Assembly (NCBI RefSeq): GCF_023231945.1
Contig: NZ_JAJLJH010000003.1
Span: 434,001-498,000, forward strand
Direction: 5' to 3'
Length of the DNA stretch: 64,000 nucleotides
Origin: Scleromatobacter humisilvae
GTDB lineage: Bacteria; Pseudomonadota; Gammaproteobacteria; Burkholderiales; Burkholderiaceae_C
The position numbers and the translations under genes were made by a program. The notes under the pieces were generated by a model. It worked only from the letters and a program-made list of their open reading frames with translations. It had not been told where the DNA came from and ran no database searches. Positions 7,378 to 16,657 of this stretch are shown piece after piece (position 1 is the stretch's first letter; every line of letters begins with the position of its first letter).

Positions 7378-7950
7378 TCACTGCATGTCCTCGCGCTCGA
7401 CCGGCGTCGTGTCGGCGCCCGTGCCCAGCCGGCGCTGCATCATCACGACATCCAGCCAGTGCTCGAACTTCCAGCCCGCCGCGGCGAAGGTGCCGGTGTG
7501 CTCGAAGCCGCAGGACTTGTGCACCGAGATCGAGCCCGCGTTCTCGGCATCGCCGATCACGGCCAGCATCTGGCGGATGCCCAGGCGCTCGCAGCGCGCG
7601 ATCAACTCGACGAGCAGCAGCTTGCCGGCACCCTGGCCGCGCGCCGCGGGCGCCAGGTAGATCGAATCCTCGACGCAGAAGCGGTAGGCGCGGCGCGGGC
7701 GGAACTGGTTGGCGTAGGCGTAGCCCAGCACCTGGCCGCCGCGCTCGGCCACCAGCCAGGGCAGGCCCTGCGCGAGGATGGCGTCGCGGCGCTTGCCCAT
7801 CTCGGTGTCGTCGGGCTCGTCCAGCTCGAAGGTGCCGGTGCCGTTGCGCACGGCCTCGCGGTAGATCTCGCCGCAGGCGGGAACGTCGGCGGACGTGCTG
7901 TCGCGCAGGATCAGCGGCGACGTCGAAACGGCGGAGTTGTCAATGTGCAT
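7378..7950 (-). CDS. GNAT N-acetyltransferase, phosphinothricin-acetyltransferase-like
   Basis: 190 residues with the GNAT fold. The acetyl-CoA pyrophosphate loop is visible as RGQGAGK. The order DVPACGEIYREAV, GYAYANQFRPRRAYR, and later GIRQMLAVIGDAENAGSISVH is that of the Pat/Bar/YncA subgroup. Many such proteins acetylate methionine derivatives rather than phosphinothricin, so the substrate stays open. It is divergent from the ribosomal rpsP operon, and the rpsP promoter appears to overlap its first codons. Confidence 0.88.
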   Translation of the reverse strand: MHIDNSAVSTSPLILRDSTSADVPACGEIYREAVRNGTGTFELDEPDDTEMGKRRDAILAQGLPWLVAERGGQVLGYAYANQFRPRRAYRFCVEDSIYLAPAARGQGAGKLLLVELIARCERLGIRQMLAVIGDAENAGSISVHKSCGFEHTGTFAAAGWKFEHWLDVVMMQRRLGTGADTTPVEREDMQ

Positions 7951-7967
7951 GGCGATCAGTTTATAAT
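7937..7967 (+). promoter_or_regulatory. Putative sigma-70 promoter of rpsP operon
   Basis: TTGTCA (7937-7942) and a perfect TATAAT (7962-7967) are separated by 19 bases. They point toward rpsP, 236 bases downstream. The -35 element lies inside the first codons of the divergent GNAT gene. The long leader that follows holds a CCCCG/CGGGG hairpin at 8049-8063. Prediction only. Confidence 0.5.
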
Positions 7968-8202
7968 GCTCGGTTTTCGGCGTTGGCTGGTGCCTTGCCT
8001 GGAGCTTGCGGACTAACCCTCCGCTGGGATTGACGTCCCGGCTCCGCTCCCCGTCAAGCGGGGAAGCAGTTCACCAGCGTATCTAACGGCGTCGAATGTA
8101 GCGCTGCTGTCGGCTTCCCGGCCGGCAAAGGCAAAAACGTTTGGCCTGCCCTTGCGTGTCTCCCTGGCGCGGCAAAACACACCAAACACTTAGGAATTCA
8201 TC

Positions 8203-8478
8203 ATGGTCGTCATTCGACTTGCCCGTGGCGGCGCCAAGAAGCGCCCGTTCTACAACATCGTGGTCGCCGACTCGCGCGAACGCCGCGACGGTCGCTACCT
8301 GGAGCGCGTCGGCTTCTACAACCCGATGGCCTCGGGCCAGGAAGAGCCGCTGCGCGTCGTGTTCGATCGCGTCACGTACTGGAAGAGCGTCGGCGCGCAA
8401 GCCTCGCCCACCGTCCAGCGCCTGCTCGACCAGGCCGCCAAGAAGGCCGTCGGCACCCCGGCTCCCGCCGCTGCCTGA
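8203..8478 (+). CDS. rpsP: 30S ribosomal protein S16
   Basis: A complete S16 of 91 residues opening with [17 protein letters not shown], the family signature. S16 stabilises the 5' domain of 16S rRNA during small-subunit assembly. The ATG follows TAGGA. It is first in the classical rpsP-rimM-trmD-rplS operon, whose four members are all present in order here. Confidence 0.98.
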   Translation: MVVIRLARGGAKKRPFYNIVVADSRERRDGRYLERVGFYNPMASGQEEPLRVVFDRVTYWKSVGAQASPTVQRLLDQAAKKAVGTPAPAAA

Positions 8479-8524
8479 TGTCGGCACGTCTTCTTTGCTG
8501 CGCGGCTGACCGCGCCGTCTCGCG

Positions 8525-9220
8525 ATGAGCGCCCACGAGCAGCAAGAAGACCTCTCCTGGCCCGAAGACGCGATCGAAATCGGTCGCATCCTCGGTGCCT
8601 GGGGAATCAAGGGCGGCATCAAGGTGCTGCCCTTCGCGTCTGACCCTCAGGCGCTGTTTTCCGCCAAGGTCTGGTTCCTGAAGCCGGCCGAGAGCCTCAA
8701 GAAGCCCTCGGCTGCCGCCGTTGCCAGGCCCGGCAAGACCGCCGTCGCGGTCACCCCCGCCCACAAGACGCCGGCGCAGAAGGCCGCGCTGGCCGCGCCG
8801 CTGCCGTTCGCGCTGCACGTCAAGGGCGTGCGCGACCAGGGCGACGCCATCGTCGCGACCGCCCCCGAGATCGCCGACCGCGACGCCGCCGAGGCGATGA
8901 AGGGCGTGCGCGTGTTCGTCTCGCGCGCCACCTTCCCCACGACCGACGACGACGAGTTCTACTGGATCGACCTGATCGGCCTGTCGGTCTTCAACCGCGA
9001 CAACGCGGCGCTCGGCGACGTCATCGGCCTGATCGACACCGGCCCGCACTGCGTGCTGCGGGTCAAGCCCGCGAACGTTCCAGGCTCGTCCGAGCCGCAG
9101 GCCGAGGCGCCCGCCGAGCCCGCGGCCGACGAGCGCCTGATCCCGTTCGTCGAAGCCTACGTCGATTCCGTCGACATCGCCGGTCGCCGCATCGTCGTCG
9201 ACTGGGGCCTGGACTACTGA
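8525..9220 (+). CDS. rimM: Ribosome maturation factor RimM
   Basis: 231 residues. RimM binds S19 and helps mature the 16S rRNA 3' domain. The N-terminal beta-barrel ([18 protein letters not shown]) and the C-terminal PRC-barrel ([12 protein letters not shown]...[12 protein letters not shown]) are both complete. Between and within them are low-complexity Ala/Pro/Lys inserts (about residues 58-95, and an Ala/Pro/Glu stretch near 190), making it about 50 residues longer than the E. coli protein. It lies 46 bases after rpsP and 16 bases before trmD. Confidence 0.96.
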   Translation: MSAHEQQEDLSWPEDAIEIGRILGAWGIKGGIKVLPFASDPQALFSAKVWFLKPAESLKKPSAAAVARPGKTAVAVTPAHKTPAQKAALAAPLPFALHVKGVRDQGDAIVATAPEIADRDAAEAMKGVRVFVSRATFPTTDDDEFYWIDLIGLSVFNRDNAALGDVIGLIDTGPHCVLRVKPANVPGSSEPQAEAPAEPAADERLIPFVEAYVDSVDIAGRRIVVDWGLDY

Positions 9221-9236
9221 CGCCCGGAGCGCCCGC

Positions 9237-10010
9237 ATGCGCTTCGACGTCGTCACGCTGTTCCCCGACCTGTTCGCGCCGTTCCTGACGCAGGGCATCA
9301 CGCGCCGCGCGTACGAGTCCGGCCAGGTCGACGTGAAGCTGTGGAACCTGCGCGACCACGCGGAAGGCACGTATCGGCGCGTCGACGACCGCCCGTTCGG
9401 CGGCGGCCCCGGCATGGTGATGCTGGCCGAGCCGCTCGAGCGCGCGCTGGGCGCGGTCGCGAGCGCGCGCGCGGACGCGGGTGCGCTCGCGGGGCCGGTC
9501 GTGCTGTTCACGCCCACCGGCCGCCGCATCGACCAGGCGCTGGTACGCGAGTGGGCCGGCGGCCCCGGCGCGACGCTGCTGTGCGGCCGCTACGAGGGCA
9601 TCGACCAGCGCGTCATCGACCGCCACGTCGACGTCGAGCTGAGCCTGGGCGACTTCGTGCTGTCCGGCGGCGAACTGCCCGCGCTGACATTGCTGGACGC
9701 CATCGCCCGCCTGATGCCTGGCGTGCTGGGCGACGAGCAGTCCCACCTGCAGGACAGCTTCGAGCAGGGCCTGCTGGACTGCCCGCACTACAGCCGGCCC
9801 GAGCTGCTGGCGACGCCCGAGGGCGAGCTGCCGGTGCCGCCGGTGCTGCTGTCCGGCCATCACAGGGACATCGCGCGCTGGCGCCGCGAGCAGTCGCTGG
9901 CGCTGACGGCCCGGCGCCGTCCCGACCTGATCGCCGCAGCGCGGGCAGCGGGGCGGCTGACGAAGGCGGACGAGAAATTCCTGGCCAGCCTGGATTCCGG
10001 CACGCTATAA
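9237..10010 (+). CDS. trmD: tRNA (guanine37-N1)-methyltransferase TrmD
   Basis: 257 residues. TrmD methylates G37 of tRNAs next to the anticodon, preventing +1 frameshifts. The SAM-binding trefoil knot is shown by [14 protein letters not shown] and [14 protein letters not shown], and the N-terminus [13 protein letters not shown] is typical. The C-terminal helical domain ends at the TAA at 10008. A TATAAT at 10006-10011 overlaps that stop and might help express rplS, but no good -35 is visible. Confidence 0.98.
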   Translation: MRFDVVTLFPDLFAPFLTQGITRRAYESGQVDVKLWNLRDHAEGTYRRVDDRPFGGGPGMVMLAEPLERALGAVASARADAGALAGPVVLFTPTGRRIDQALVREWAGGPGATLLCGRYEGIDQRVIDRHVDVELSLGDFVLSGGELPALTLLDAIARLMPGVLGDEQSHLQDSFEQGLLDCPHYSRPELLATPEGELPVPPVLLSGHHRDIARWRREQSLALTARRRPDLIAAARAAGRLTKADEKFLASLDSGTL

Positions 10011-10142
10011 TCGCAGGCTCACCGTTCCTCTGCCGGGCAGAAGTGGCTGTCGAGAGCCTCGCTCTCCTCGCCTGGATGGACTCCAGTGCCGCATTCCAAG
10101 CAATAGTGCGCCGCCAAGAACGGGTTTGACTAGGTAATCCAA

Positions 10143-10496
10143 ATGGATCTGATCGCTACCCTCGAGCAGGAAGAGATTTCCCGTCTCGGCAAGACCATCC
10201 CGTCGTTCGCCCCCGGCGACACGGTGATCGTGAACGTGAACGTCGTCGAAGGCACGCGCAAGCGCGTCCAGGCGTACGAAGGCGTCGTGATCGCCCGTCG
10301 CAATCGCGGCCTGAACTCCAACTTCATCGTTCGCAAGATCTCCAGCGGCGAAGGCGTGGAACGCACGTTCCAGCTTTACAGCCCGCTGATCGCGTCGATC
10401 GAAGTCAAGCGCCGTGGCGACGTGCGCCGTGCCAAGCTTTACTACCTGCGCGATCGCTCGGGCAAGTCGGCTCGGATCAAGGAAAAGCTGGCCTGA
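10143..10496 (+). CDS. rplS: 50S ribosomal protein L19
   Basis: 117 residues, the full length of L19, which sits at the 30S-50S interface. Diagnostic stretches are [26 protein letters not shown] and [17 protein letters not shown]. It is last in the rpsP-rimM-trmD-rplS operon. The 132-base gap after trmD and the weak Shine-Dalgarno suggest some separate control. A strong terminator follows at once. Confidence 0.98.
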   Translation: MDLIATLEQEEISRLGKTIPSFAPGDTVIVNVNVVEGTRKRVQAYEGVVIARRNRGLNSNFIVRKISSGEGVERTFQLYSPLIASIEVKRRGDVRRAKLYYLRDRSGKSARIKEKLA

Positions 10497-10502
10497 TTTC
10501 GA

Positions 10503-10556
10503 GACGCCCGACGGGCGTCCGGAATGCCAACAAAGCCCGGCTCTGCCGGGCTTTTT
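10503..10556 (+). terminator. Rho-independent terminator of rpsP-rplS operon
   Basis: Two hairpins in tandem follow rplS. The first is GACGCCC/GGGCGTC (10503-10519). The second is a strong AAAGCCCGGC-TCT-GCCGGGCTTT stem followed by TTTTCGTTT (10532-10556). The second is a textbook intrinsic terminator. Confidence 0.9.
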
Positions 10557-10605
10557 CGTTTCCGGCCGGAGATTGCGGCGCAGGGCAGGGGACACTCGCT
10601 CCCCG

Positions 10606-11733
10606 ATGAGCAGCCCCTCGACCTCCGAACCCTATCGCGTCCTCGTCATCGGCGGCTACGGCTTCTTCGGCCGCCGCCTCGTCGAACGCCTCTCGCGGCA
10701 GGCCGGACTGCACGTCATCGTCGCCGGCCGGTCGGCGCAGCAGGCTTCCGCGCTCCTGACCGAGCTGCGGTCGCAGGCGCAGGCGACGCTGGGCGCCATC
10801 GAGCTCGACGCGATGTCCGACGAACTCCCCGGCTGGCTCGACGGCCTGCGCGTGCGCGCCGTCGTCAACGCGAGCGGCCCGTTCCAGGGCCAGGACTACC
10901 GCGTCGCGCTGGCCTGCACCGCGGCCGGCGTGCACTGCATCGATCTCGCCGACGGCCGCGACTTCGTCGCCGGCGTCGCCGCGGTCGACGTCGCGGCCAC
11001 GGCGGCCGGCGTCTGCGTGCTCAGTGGCGCGAGCTCGGTGCCGGCGCTGTCCGGCGCGGCCGTCGACGACATGACGCGCGGCTGGCAACGCGTCGACGAG
11101 ATCGACATCGGCATCAGCCCGGGCAACCGCACCGAGCGCGGGCTGTCGACGATCCGGGCCGGGCTCAGCTACTGCGGACGTCCCATCCGCCACGACGACG
11201 GCCGCACGCTCACCGGCTGGCTGCGCCTGCGCCTGCATCGATATCCCGCACCGGTCGGCTGGCGTCCGCTGTCACCGTGCGATGTGCCCGACCTGGACTT
11301 GCTGCCGGCGCGCCATCCCGGCCGGCCGCGCGTGCGCTTCGGTGCCGGTCTCGAGCTGTTCGCGCTGCACTTCGGCATGAACGCGATGGCGCTGGCCGGA
11401 CGGCTGGGCCTGGTGCGCGACTGGACGGTGCACGCGCCGTGGCTCAAGCGCTGGTCGGACCGCTTCGCCACGCTGGGGTCGGACGCGGGCGCGATGCACG
11501 TGTCGGTGCGCGGGCTCGACGACCAGGGCCGGCGCGCGCGCCGCACCTGGACGCTGCTGGCCACCGACGGCGACGGCCCGTTCGTGCCGACGCTGGCCGC
11601 CGCCGCGCTGGTGCGCAAGCTCGCGGCCGGCCAGCCGCCGGCGATCGGCGCGCGGCCCTGCGTCGGCGAGCTGACGCTGGACGACTTCGCACGCGAGACC
11701 GATGGCCGGCACATCTCGTGGAAGGTCGCGTGA
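10606..11733 (+). CDS. Saccharopine dehydrogenase-like NAD(P)-binding protein
   Basis: 375 residues. The N-terminal Rossmann fold has the dinucleotide motif VLVIGGYGFFGRRLVERL. Later segments (VVNASGPFQGQDYRVALACTA, LSGASSVPALSGAAVDDM) are characteristic of the saccharopine dehydrogenase-related family, whose bacterial members are mostly uncharacterised and are unlikely to be lysine enzymes. The start at 10606 leaves the terminator untouched. Its TGA overlaps the GTG of the next gene by four bases (GTGA), so the two are coupled. Confidence 0.8.
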   Translation: MSSPSTSEPYRVLVIGGYGFFGRRLVERLSRQAGLHVIVAGRSAQQASALLTELRSQAQATLGAIELDAMSDELPGWLDGLRVRAVVNASGPFQGQDYRVALACTAAGVHCIDLADGRDFVAGVAAVDVAATAAGVCVLSGASSVPALSGAAVDDMTRGWQRVDEIDIGISPGNRTERGLSTIRAGLSYCGRPIRHDDGRTLTGWLRLRLHRYPAPVGWRPLSPCDVPDLDLLPARHPGRPRVRFGAGLELFALHFGMNAMALAGRLGLVRDWTVHAPWLKRWSDRFATLGSDAGAMHVSVRGLDDQGRRARRTWTLLATDGDGPFVPTLAAAALVRKLAAGQPPAIGARPCVGELTLDDFARETDGRHISWKVA

Positions 11734-12278
11734 GCCGGCGACCGTCGCTGTTCGAAGCCGCGCTGGGCGCGCGCTTCGAGGCGCTGGCGCCAGCGCTTGG
11801 CCGCTTCCATCGCCTGTCCGGGCATCACGAGCTCCACGGCGCCGTCGAGACCGATCCGCCGGACTCGCCGATCGGCCGCCTGCTCGCGCGTTGTCTCGGC
11901 AGTCCGCGCCAGGCCGCGTCAGGGGCGATCCGCTTCGAGCTCGATGCCGCCCCCGACGTCGAGACCTGGACCCGGCACTTCCCGTTCCGCACGATGCGCT
12001 CGCGCATGCGGCTCGTCGATGGCCAAGTGGTCGAATGCATGGGCCCCGCGCGGCTCGTGTTCGCGCTGGAGGAGGTCGACGGCGGCTTGCGCCTGCGCCT
12101 GCGGTCGCTGCGCTTCCTCGGCATACCCTGCCCGGCATGGCTGCGGCCGCGCCTGGAGGCCGGCGAGACGGGCGATGGCGATCGCCTGTGCTTTCGCATC
12201 GAGGCCGCGGTGCCGGGGATCGGGCGCGTCGTCGGCTATCGCGGCCATCTGGTCGTGCCGGATGAGACAGCTGCGTGA
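11730..12278 (+). CDS. DUF4166-family protein
   Basis: 182 residues, starting at the GTG at 11730 inside GTGA. It carries the DUF4166 pattern: FHRLSGHHELHG near the N-terminus, then WTRHFPFRTMRSRM, and a C-terminal VGYRGHLVVP. In some genomes DUF4166 is fused to, or lies beside, a saccharopine dehydrogenase-like domain, matching the overlap seen here. Function unknown; a joint role in modifying a lipid or small molecule is only a guess. Confidence 0.75.
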   Translation: MSRRPSLFEAALGARFEALAPALGRFHRLSGHHELHGAVETDPPDSPIGRLLARCLGSPRQAASGAIRFELDAAPDVETWTRHFPFRTMRSRMRLVDGQVVECMGPARLVFALEEVDGGLRLRLRSLRFLGIPCPAWLRPRLEAGETGDGDRLCFRIEAAVPGIGRVVGYRGHLVVPDETAA

Positions 12279-12385
12279 CGCCCGTCGATCCAGAGGGCCC
12301 GTGGGGGTGATTGACGATGCGGCGTGCATCGCGGGGCAGGCGGCCGGACAATCGTCCATCGACTCTCGACCGCCACGCTGACCGA

Positions 12386-13132
12386 ATGCCTTCTTCCGAC
12401 GCCCCGTCCACGCCCGCCGCCCCGCCGCGCGGCGTCATCCGCGAGCCGCGTCTCGCGCCGGTCGTCGGCCTCGATTCGCACCTGCCGGCGGTTCCGCCGG
12501 AGCGCCTGACGCCCGACGCGTTGCGCGCGCGTTTCGCGCCCACGCTGCGCGCGCCCGGGAGCGACGCGGTCGCGTGGACGCCGGAGTTCACCGGAGACGG
12601 CCAGCGCTTCGCCGAACGCCCGATGCGCGAGGCCGCGGTGCTGGTGCCGCTGGTGCGCCGGCCCGAGGGCCTGACGGTGCTGCTCACCAAGCGCACCGAC
12701 CACCTGAACGACCACGCGGGCCAGGTGAGCTTCCCGGGCGGACGCACCGATCCGGAGGACGCCGATGCCGTCGCCACGGCGTTGCGTGAGGCGCACGAGG
12801 AGGTGGGTCTGGCGGCCGACGAGATCGAGGTCATCGGCGTGCTGCCCACCTACACGACGGTGACGGCCTACGAGGTCACGCCGGTGGTCGCGCTGCTCGA
12901 CCCGCCGCGCGCGCTGGCGCTCGACGCCTTCGAGGTGGCCGAGGTGTTCGAGGTGCCGCTCGCGTTCCTGATGGATCCGTCCAACCACCGGCGCCACGCG
13001 GCGGAGTTCCAGGGACTCAAGCGCCAGTTCATCTCGATGCCGTGGGGCGCCGACGCCAGCGGCGAGCCGTACTTCGTCTGGGGCGCCACGGCCGCGATGC
13101 TGCGCAACCTGTACGCATTCCTCGCGCGCTGA
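12386..13132 (+). CDS. Nudix hydrolase, CoA pyrophosphatase (NudL)-like
   Basis: 248 residues. The Nudix box is clear, GGRTDPEDADAVATALREA followed by HEEVGL, preceded by HAGQVSFPG, which is the form of the NudL/PCD1 coenzyme A diphosphatase subgroup. These enzymes cleave CoA or related dinucleotides to phosphopantetheine and ADP. The ATG at 12386 is preferred over a start at 12311 because the extra residues are low-quality. In related Burkholderiales a Nudix gene is common between rplS and rsgA. Confidence 0.85.
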   Translation: MPSSDAPSTPAAPPRGVIREPRLAPVVGLDSHLPAVPPERLTPDALRARFAPTLRAPGSDAVAWTPEFTGDGQRFAERPMREAAVLVPLVRRPEGLTVLLTKRTDHLNDHAGQVSFPGGRTDPEDADAVATALREAHEEVGLAADEIEVIGVLPTYTTVTAYEVTPVVALLDPPRALALDAFEVAEVFEVPLAFLMDPSNHRRHAAEFQGLKRQFISMPWGADASGEPYFVWGATAAMLRNLYAFLAR

Positions 13133-13184
13133 TCGACCGTCGCGCGAGCCGCGTGCCGTCGCGCTGCGGCTATGATTCGTCCCA

Positions 13185-14177
13185 ATGAGTTTCGTCGCCG
13201 TCCTCTTCGCCTTGTTGCTCGAGCAGATCAAGCCGCTGCCGCGCAACAACGTCGTGCACTACTCGCTCGCGTCATGGGTCGGCTGGACGGGCCGCAACTT
13301 CGACGCCGGCAAGCCGCAGCACGCGAAGGTCGTGTGGGTCGTCACCGTGATCGCGCCGGCACTGGCGGCGGCGCTCGTCTACATCGCGATCGCGCACTAC
13401 AACACGATCGCGGCGCTCGTCTTCGACATCGCGATCCTGTACCTCACGCTGGGCTTTCGCCAGTTCAGCCACTACTTCACCGACATCCGCACCGCACTCG
13501 AGAGCGGCGACGAGCCCGAGGCGCGCCGGCTGCTGGCCGAGTGGCGCCACCTCGACGCCTCCGAGCTGCCACGCACCGAGCTGCTGCGCCACATGATCGA
13601 GCACTCGCTGCTGGCCGCGCACCGCCACGTGTTCGGCGTGTTCTTCAGCTTCGTCGTGTTCTCGGCGGTGGGTCTCGGACCGGCCGGCGCGGTGCTGTAC
13701 CGGATGGCCGAGTTCGCGTCGCGCTACTGGGCGTTCCGTAGCAAGTCGCTGGACATGCCGATCAACGAGAACCTGATGGCGCTGTCGCAGCGCCTGTTCA
13801 GCCTGATCGACCACATCCCCGCGCGCCTGACCGCGTTCGGCTTCGCGGTGGTGGGCAACTTCCAGGACGCGATCGACGGCTGGAAGCGCGACGCGGGCCT
13901 GTGGAAGCACGCCAACGAGGGCATCATCCTGGCCGCCGCGGCCGGTGCTGTCGGCGTGCAACTGGGCGGCGGCACGGCACCGGGCATCACGCCCGATCGG
14001 TCGAAGACGTTCAGCAGCGGCGACGGCACGGCCACGTTCGAGTCCGGCGGCAGCACGACGCAGGGCATGCCGCCTCAGCTGGCCCATCTGGGCATCGTCG
14101 TCGGCCTGGTCTGGCGCTCGGTGGTGCTGTGGATGCTGCTGGTGGCGCTGCTCAAGCTCGCGAACCTGCTGTCCTGA
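13185..14177 (+). CDS. CobD/CbiB-family membrane protein
   Basis: 330 residues of the CobD/CbiB-like (AmpE-related) integral membrane family. It opens with MSFVAVLFALLLEQIKPLP and has hydrophobic helices around 50-70, 80-98, 145-175 and 305-328. The soluble segment GFAVVGNFQDAIDGWKRDA is like that of CbiB. True CbiB makes adenosylcobinamide phosphate, but no other cobalamin gene lies nearby, so a direct cobalamin role is doubtful. It follows the Nudix gene by 52 bases on the same strand. Confidence 0.8.
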   Translation: MSFVAVLFALLLEQIKPLPRNNVVHYSLASWVGWTGRNFDAGKPQHAKVVWVVTVIAPALAAALVYIAIAHYNTIAALVFDIAILYLTLGFRQFSHYFTDIRTALESGDEPEARRLLAEWRHLDASELPRTELLRHMIEHSLLAAHRHVFGVFFSFVVFSAVGLGPAGAVLYRMAEFASRYWAFRSKSLDMPINENLMALSQRLFSLIDHIPARLTAFGFAVVGNFQDAIDGWKRDAGLWKHANEGIILAAAAGAVGVQLGGGTAPGITPDRSKTFSSGDGTATFESGGSTTQGMPPQLAHLGIVVGLVWRSVVLWMLLVALLKLANLLS

Positions 14178-14254
14178 TCCGCTGGCCGGACGCGGCGCGT
14201 CAAGCCCCCCGAAGCGGGGAACGTCGCGGTCGAGTCGGCGTCGATACTGCGCGC

Positions 14255-14836
14255 ATGACGCCATCGATTTCCTCGTTCGTCTTCATGGCCTTCACGGCCG
14301 CCTATCTCGCAATCCGCGGCGTGTTCATCCGCCGCGCGCGGCGCCAGCAGAAGACCGACAGGGGCGACCTGCGCGACCGCCTGCTGATCGCGCTGGTGGG
14401 CATCGGCCAGATCGTGCTGCCGCTGCTGTTCGTCTGGACGCGAGCCCTGGATTTCGCCGATCGCGCGCAGCCGTCTGCATGCGTGCCGTTGGGCGTCGTC
14501 GCGATGGCGGCCGGCCTGTGCCTGTTCTGGCGTTCGCACGTCGACCTCGGCGACAACTGGTCGGTGACGCTGGAGATCGATGCGAAGCACGCGCTCGTCA
14601 CGCGGGGCGTCTATCGCCTCGTGCGGCATCCGATGTACACGTCGTTCTTCGTCTCGGGCCTGGGCCAGGCGCTCCTGCTGGCCAACTGGATCGCCGGGCC
14701 GGCGGCGCTGGTGGCCGTCGCGGTGATGCTGATCGTGCGCGTGCCCAACGAGGAGGCGATGATGATCGGGGAGTTCGGCGACGAGTACCGCGACTACATG
14801 CGGTGCACCGGAGGGATCGTGCCCAGGCTGTCCTGA
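14255..14836 (+). CDS. Isoprenylcysteine carboxyl methyltransferase (ICMT)-like protein
   Basis: 193 residues with four or five membrane helices. The C-terminal SAM-binding signature of the ICMT/PEMT superfamily is present: VYRLVRHPMYTSFF, then RVPNEEAMMIGEFGDEYRDYM. Bacterial members methylate membrane lipids or unknown substrates. The ATG at 14255 gives a start just before the first helix. It lies 77 bases after the CobD/CbiB-like gene, and its stop faces a convergent gene 10 bases away. Confidence 0.85.
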   Translation: MTPSISSFVFMAFTAAYLAIRGVFIRRARRQQKTDRGDLRDRLLIALVGIGQIVLPLLFVWTRALDFADRAQPSACVPLGVVAMAAGLCLFWRSHVDLGDNWSVTLEIDAKHALVTRGVYRLVRHPMYTSFFVSGLGQALLLANWIAGPAALVAVAVMLIVRVPNEEAMMIGEFGDEYRDYMRCTGGIVPRLS

Positions 14837-14846
14837 GCGGCTGGCG

Positions 14847-15713
14847 TCAAGGCGCGGAGGCCGCGCTGGCCGCAGCCGCGCTTGCTTTCGCGGCGTGGTG
14901 CACGGCCGGCCGCGCCGTGTCGTCGACCAGCTCGAATCGCGGCCGCAGACTGCGTGGCGACTTCAGCAGGCGGGCGATCGCAGGACTCTGGATCACGACG
15001 ACCAGACAGTCGACGCCTTCACGCCCGCGGCCCGGTGCGAACGGATATTCGAAGCCAAGGGTGTCCTCGGCCACCAGGCTCGTCCAGCGCCAGCTGAACT
15101 CCTGATCGGGACACGACTGCGTGGGCGAATGCACCTGGGCGTCGTAGAGCGCCGGCAGGACGCCTTCGTCGTCAGGCTTGAACAGGTCGGCGACGGAAAT
15201 CTCGGCGCGCCGGTCCAGGCTGTAGAGCGGGCTCGACAACGCATGCGACGGATGCGTGCCGCCGATCATCTCGCTGTTGTAGCGGAAGCTTCGATAGCGA
15301 CCGAACGCGCCCTCGGGCGTGATGACGGCCTGGTCGATGCCGCCGTCGATGAAGTCCTGGTCGGCGGCTGCCTGGGCGACGACCTGCGCGTCCGACGGCG
15401 GGACCGCGCCGGCCTTGTCGCCGAGCAGCAGCTCCAGCGACTGCTGGCGCAGCCAGGCGTTCAATGCGCGCACCGCGGGATCGCGCGTGTCGGTGAAGAT
15501 CGGATAGGTCCATTCGACGTCGCGCGCCATGCTTCGCTCGTCCGGACTGCGGCCGGCGTCGGCGACCGCGAACGTGTGGCTCGCCATCGTGTAGTGCAGC
15601 CTGGGCGGTGGCGGGGTGACGGACGTGCCGGCGTTGCCGGCCGCGCAGGCCAGCGACAGGCAGGGCGCCGAGAGCCATCGTGCGAGCGCGGTCATCGATC
15701 GCAGCAGAGGCAT
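14847..15713 (-). CDS. Exported protein of unknown function
   Basis: 288 residues. A signal peptide ends near residue 25 (LSLACAAGNAG). The body has a DUF3298/RsiV-like feel (WTYPIFTDTRD, SPLYSLDRRAEISVADLF, PGRGREGVDCLVVV), but I am not sure of that family. An Ala-rich tail closes it. The start follows a good GAGGTGA site. It lies 17 bases downstream of rsgA on the same strand and may be co-transcribed with it. Confidence 0.65.
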   Translation of the reverse strand: MPLLRSMTALARWLSAPCLSLACAAGNAGTSVTPPPPRLHYTMASHTFAVADAGRSPDERSMARDVEWTYPIFTDTRDPAVRALNAWLRQQSLELLLGDKAGAVPPSDAQVVAQAAADQDFIDGGIDQAVITPEGAFGRYRSFRYNSEMIGGTHPSHALSSPLYSLDRRAEISVADLFKPDDEGVLPALYDAQVHSPTQSCPDQEFSWRWTSLVAEDTLGFEYPFAPGRGREGVDCLVVVIQSPAIARLLKSPRSLRPRFELVDDTARPAVHHAAKASAAAASAASAP

Positions 15714-15730
15714 CGCTTCACCTCGCCGGC

Positions 15731-16657
15731 TCAATGCCGCGACGCAGCCCGCTCCAACTCGCCCATCAGTTCTTCGTAGATGCGCTCGCGCGATGGCGAG
15801 ATGTCGCCGCGGGCGATGGCCGCGCGCACGCCGCACGACGGCTCGTGGCGGTGCGTGCAGTTGGCGAACTTGCAGTCGCCGAGGTACATGCCGTAGTCCA
15901 GCATCAGCGAGCCGAGCTCGGCCGACTTGATGTGGTGGATGCCGAACTCCTGGAAGCCGGGCGAGTCGATCAGCGCGCTGCGGCGATCGTCGTCCAGCCA
16001 ATACCAGGTGGTGGTGGTGGTCGTGTGCTTGCCGGACTTCAGCGCCTTGGAGATCTCGCCCACCTGCGCATCGGCGTGCGGTACGAGCAGGTTGACCAGC
16101 GTGCTCTTGCCCATGCCGCTGGGGCCCAGCACCAGCGTCGTCTTGCCTTCGAGCAGCGGGTCGAACACCGCCCTGGTGCCGGCGGGATCGGTCTTGACCG
16201 CGACCTCCAGCACGTCGTAGCCCATTCGGCGATACGGCGCCAGGCGTTCGCGCGCTGCGGCGGCCTCGGGCAGGTCGATCTTGTTGAGGACGATCTTGAC
16301 CGCGATGCGCCCGTCCTCCGCGGCGATCAGCGCGCGCGCCAGCTGCGATTCGCTGTACGGCGGATCGGTGGCCACCATGATCAGCAGCAGGTCGATGTTG
16401 GCCGCGAAGTTCTTGCTGCGCCATTCGTCCTGGCGCTTGAGCAGGCTGGTGCGCGGCTCGAACGACTCGATCACGCCCTCGTCGCCGGAGACCTGCCAGC
16501 GCACGTGGTCGCCGACGATGACCTCGCTCTTCTTGCCGCGGCCGTGCGCCAGCATGCGCGTGCCGTCGGCCGTCTCGATGACGGAGTGGCGTCCGTGCAC
16601 GCCCACGACGCGCGCCAGCGCGTGCGGCGACGAGGCCGGGGCGCCGCGGGCGCTCAA
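15731..16657 (-). CDS. rsgA: Small ribosomal subunit biogenesis GTPase RsgA
   Basis: 308 residues. RsgA is a circularly permuted GTPase that proofreads late 30S assembly. An N-terminal OB fold is followed by G4 NKID, G1 GPSGMGKST and G3 DSPG in the permuted order. The C-terminal zinc site is CKFANCTHRHEPSC. The TTG at 16657 overlaps the M48 stop (TTGA) and has GGAG upstream. No closer ATG exists without cutting the OB fold, so TTG is the likely start. It is coupled to the M48 peptidase gene. Confidence 0.93.
   Translation of the reverse strand: MSARGAPASSPHALARVVGVHGRHSVIETADGTRMLAHGRGKKSEVIVGDHVRWQVSGDEGVIESFEPRTSLLKRQDEWRSKNFAANIDLLLIMVATDPPYSESQLARALIAAEDGRIAVKIVLNKIDLPEAAAARERLAPYRRMGYDVLEVAVKTDPAGTRAVFDPLLEGKTTLVLGPSGMGKSTLVNLLVPHADAQVGEISKALKSGKHTTTTTTWYWLDDDRRSALIDSPGFQEFGIHHIKSAELGSLMLDYGMYLGDCKFANCTHRHEPSCGVRAAIARGDISPSRERIYEELMGELERAASRH

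Noticed and set aside
10006-10011. TATAAT at the trmD stop as a promoter for rplS
   Set aside because: The sequence is perfect but no acceptable -35 element lies 15-19 bases upstream. I note it under trmD but do not list it as a promoter.
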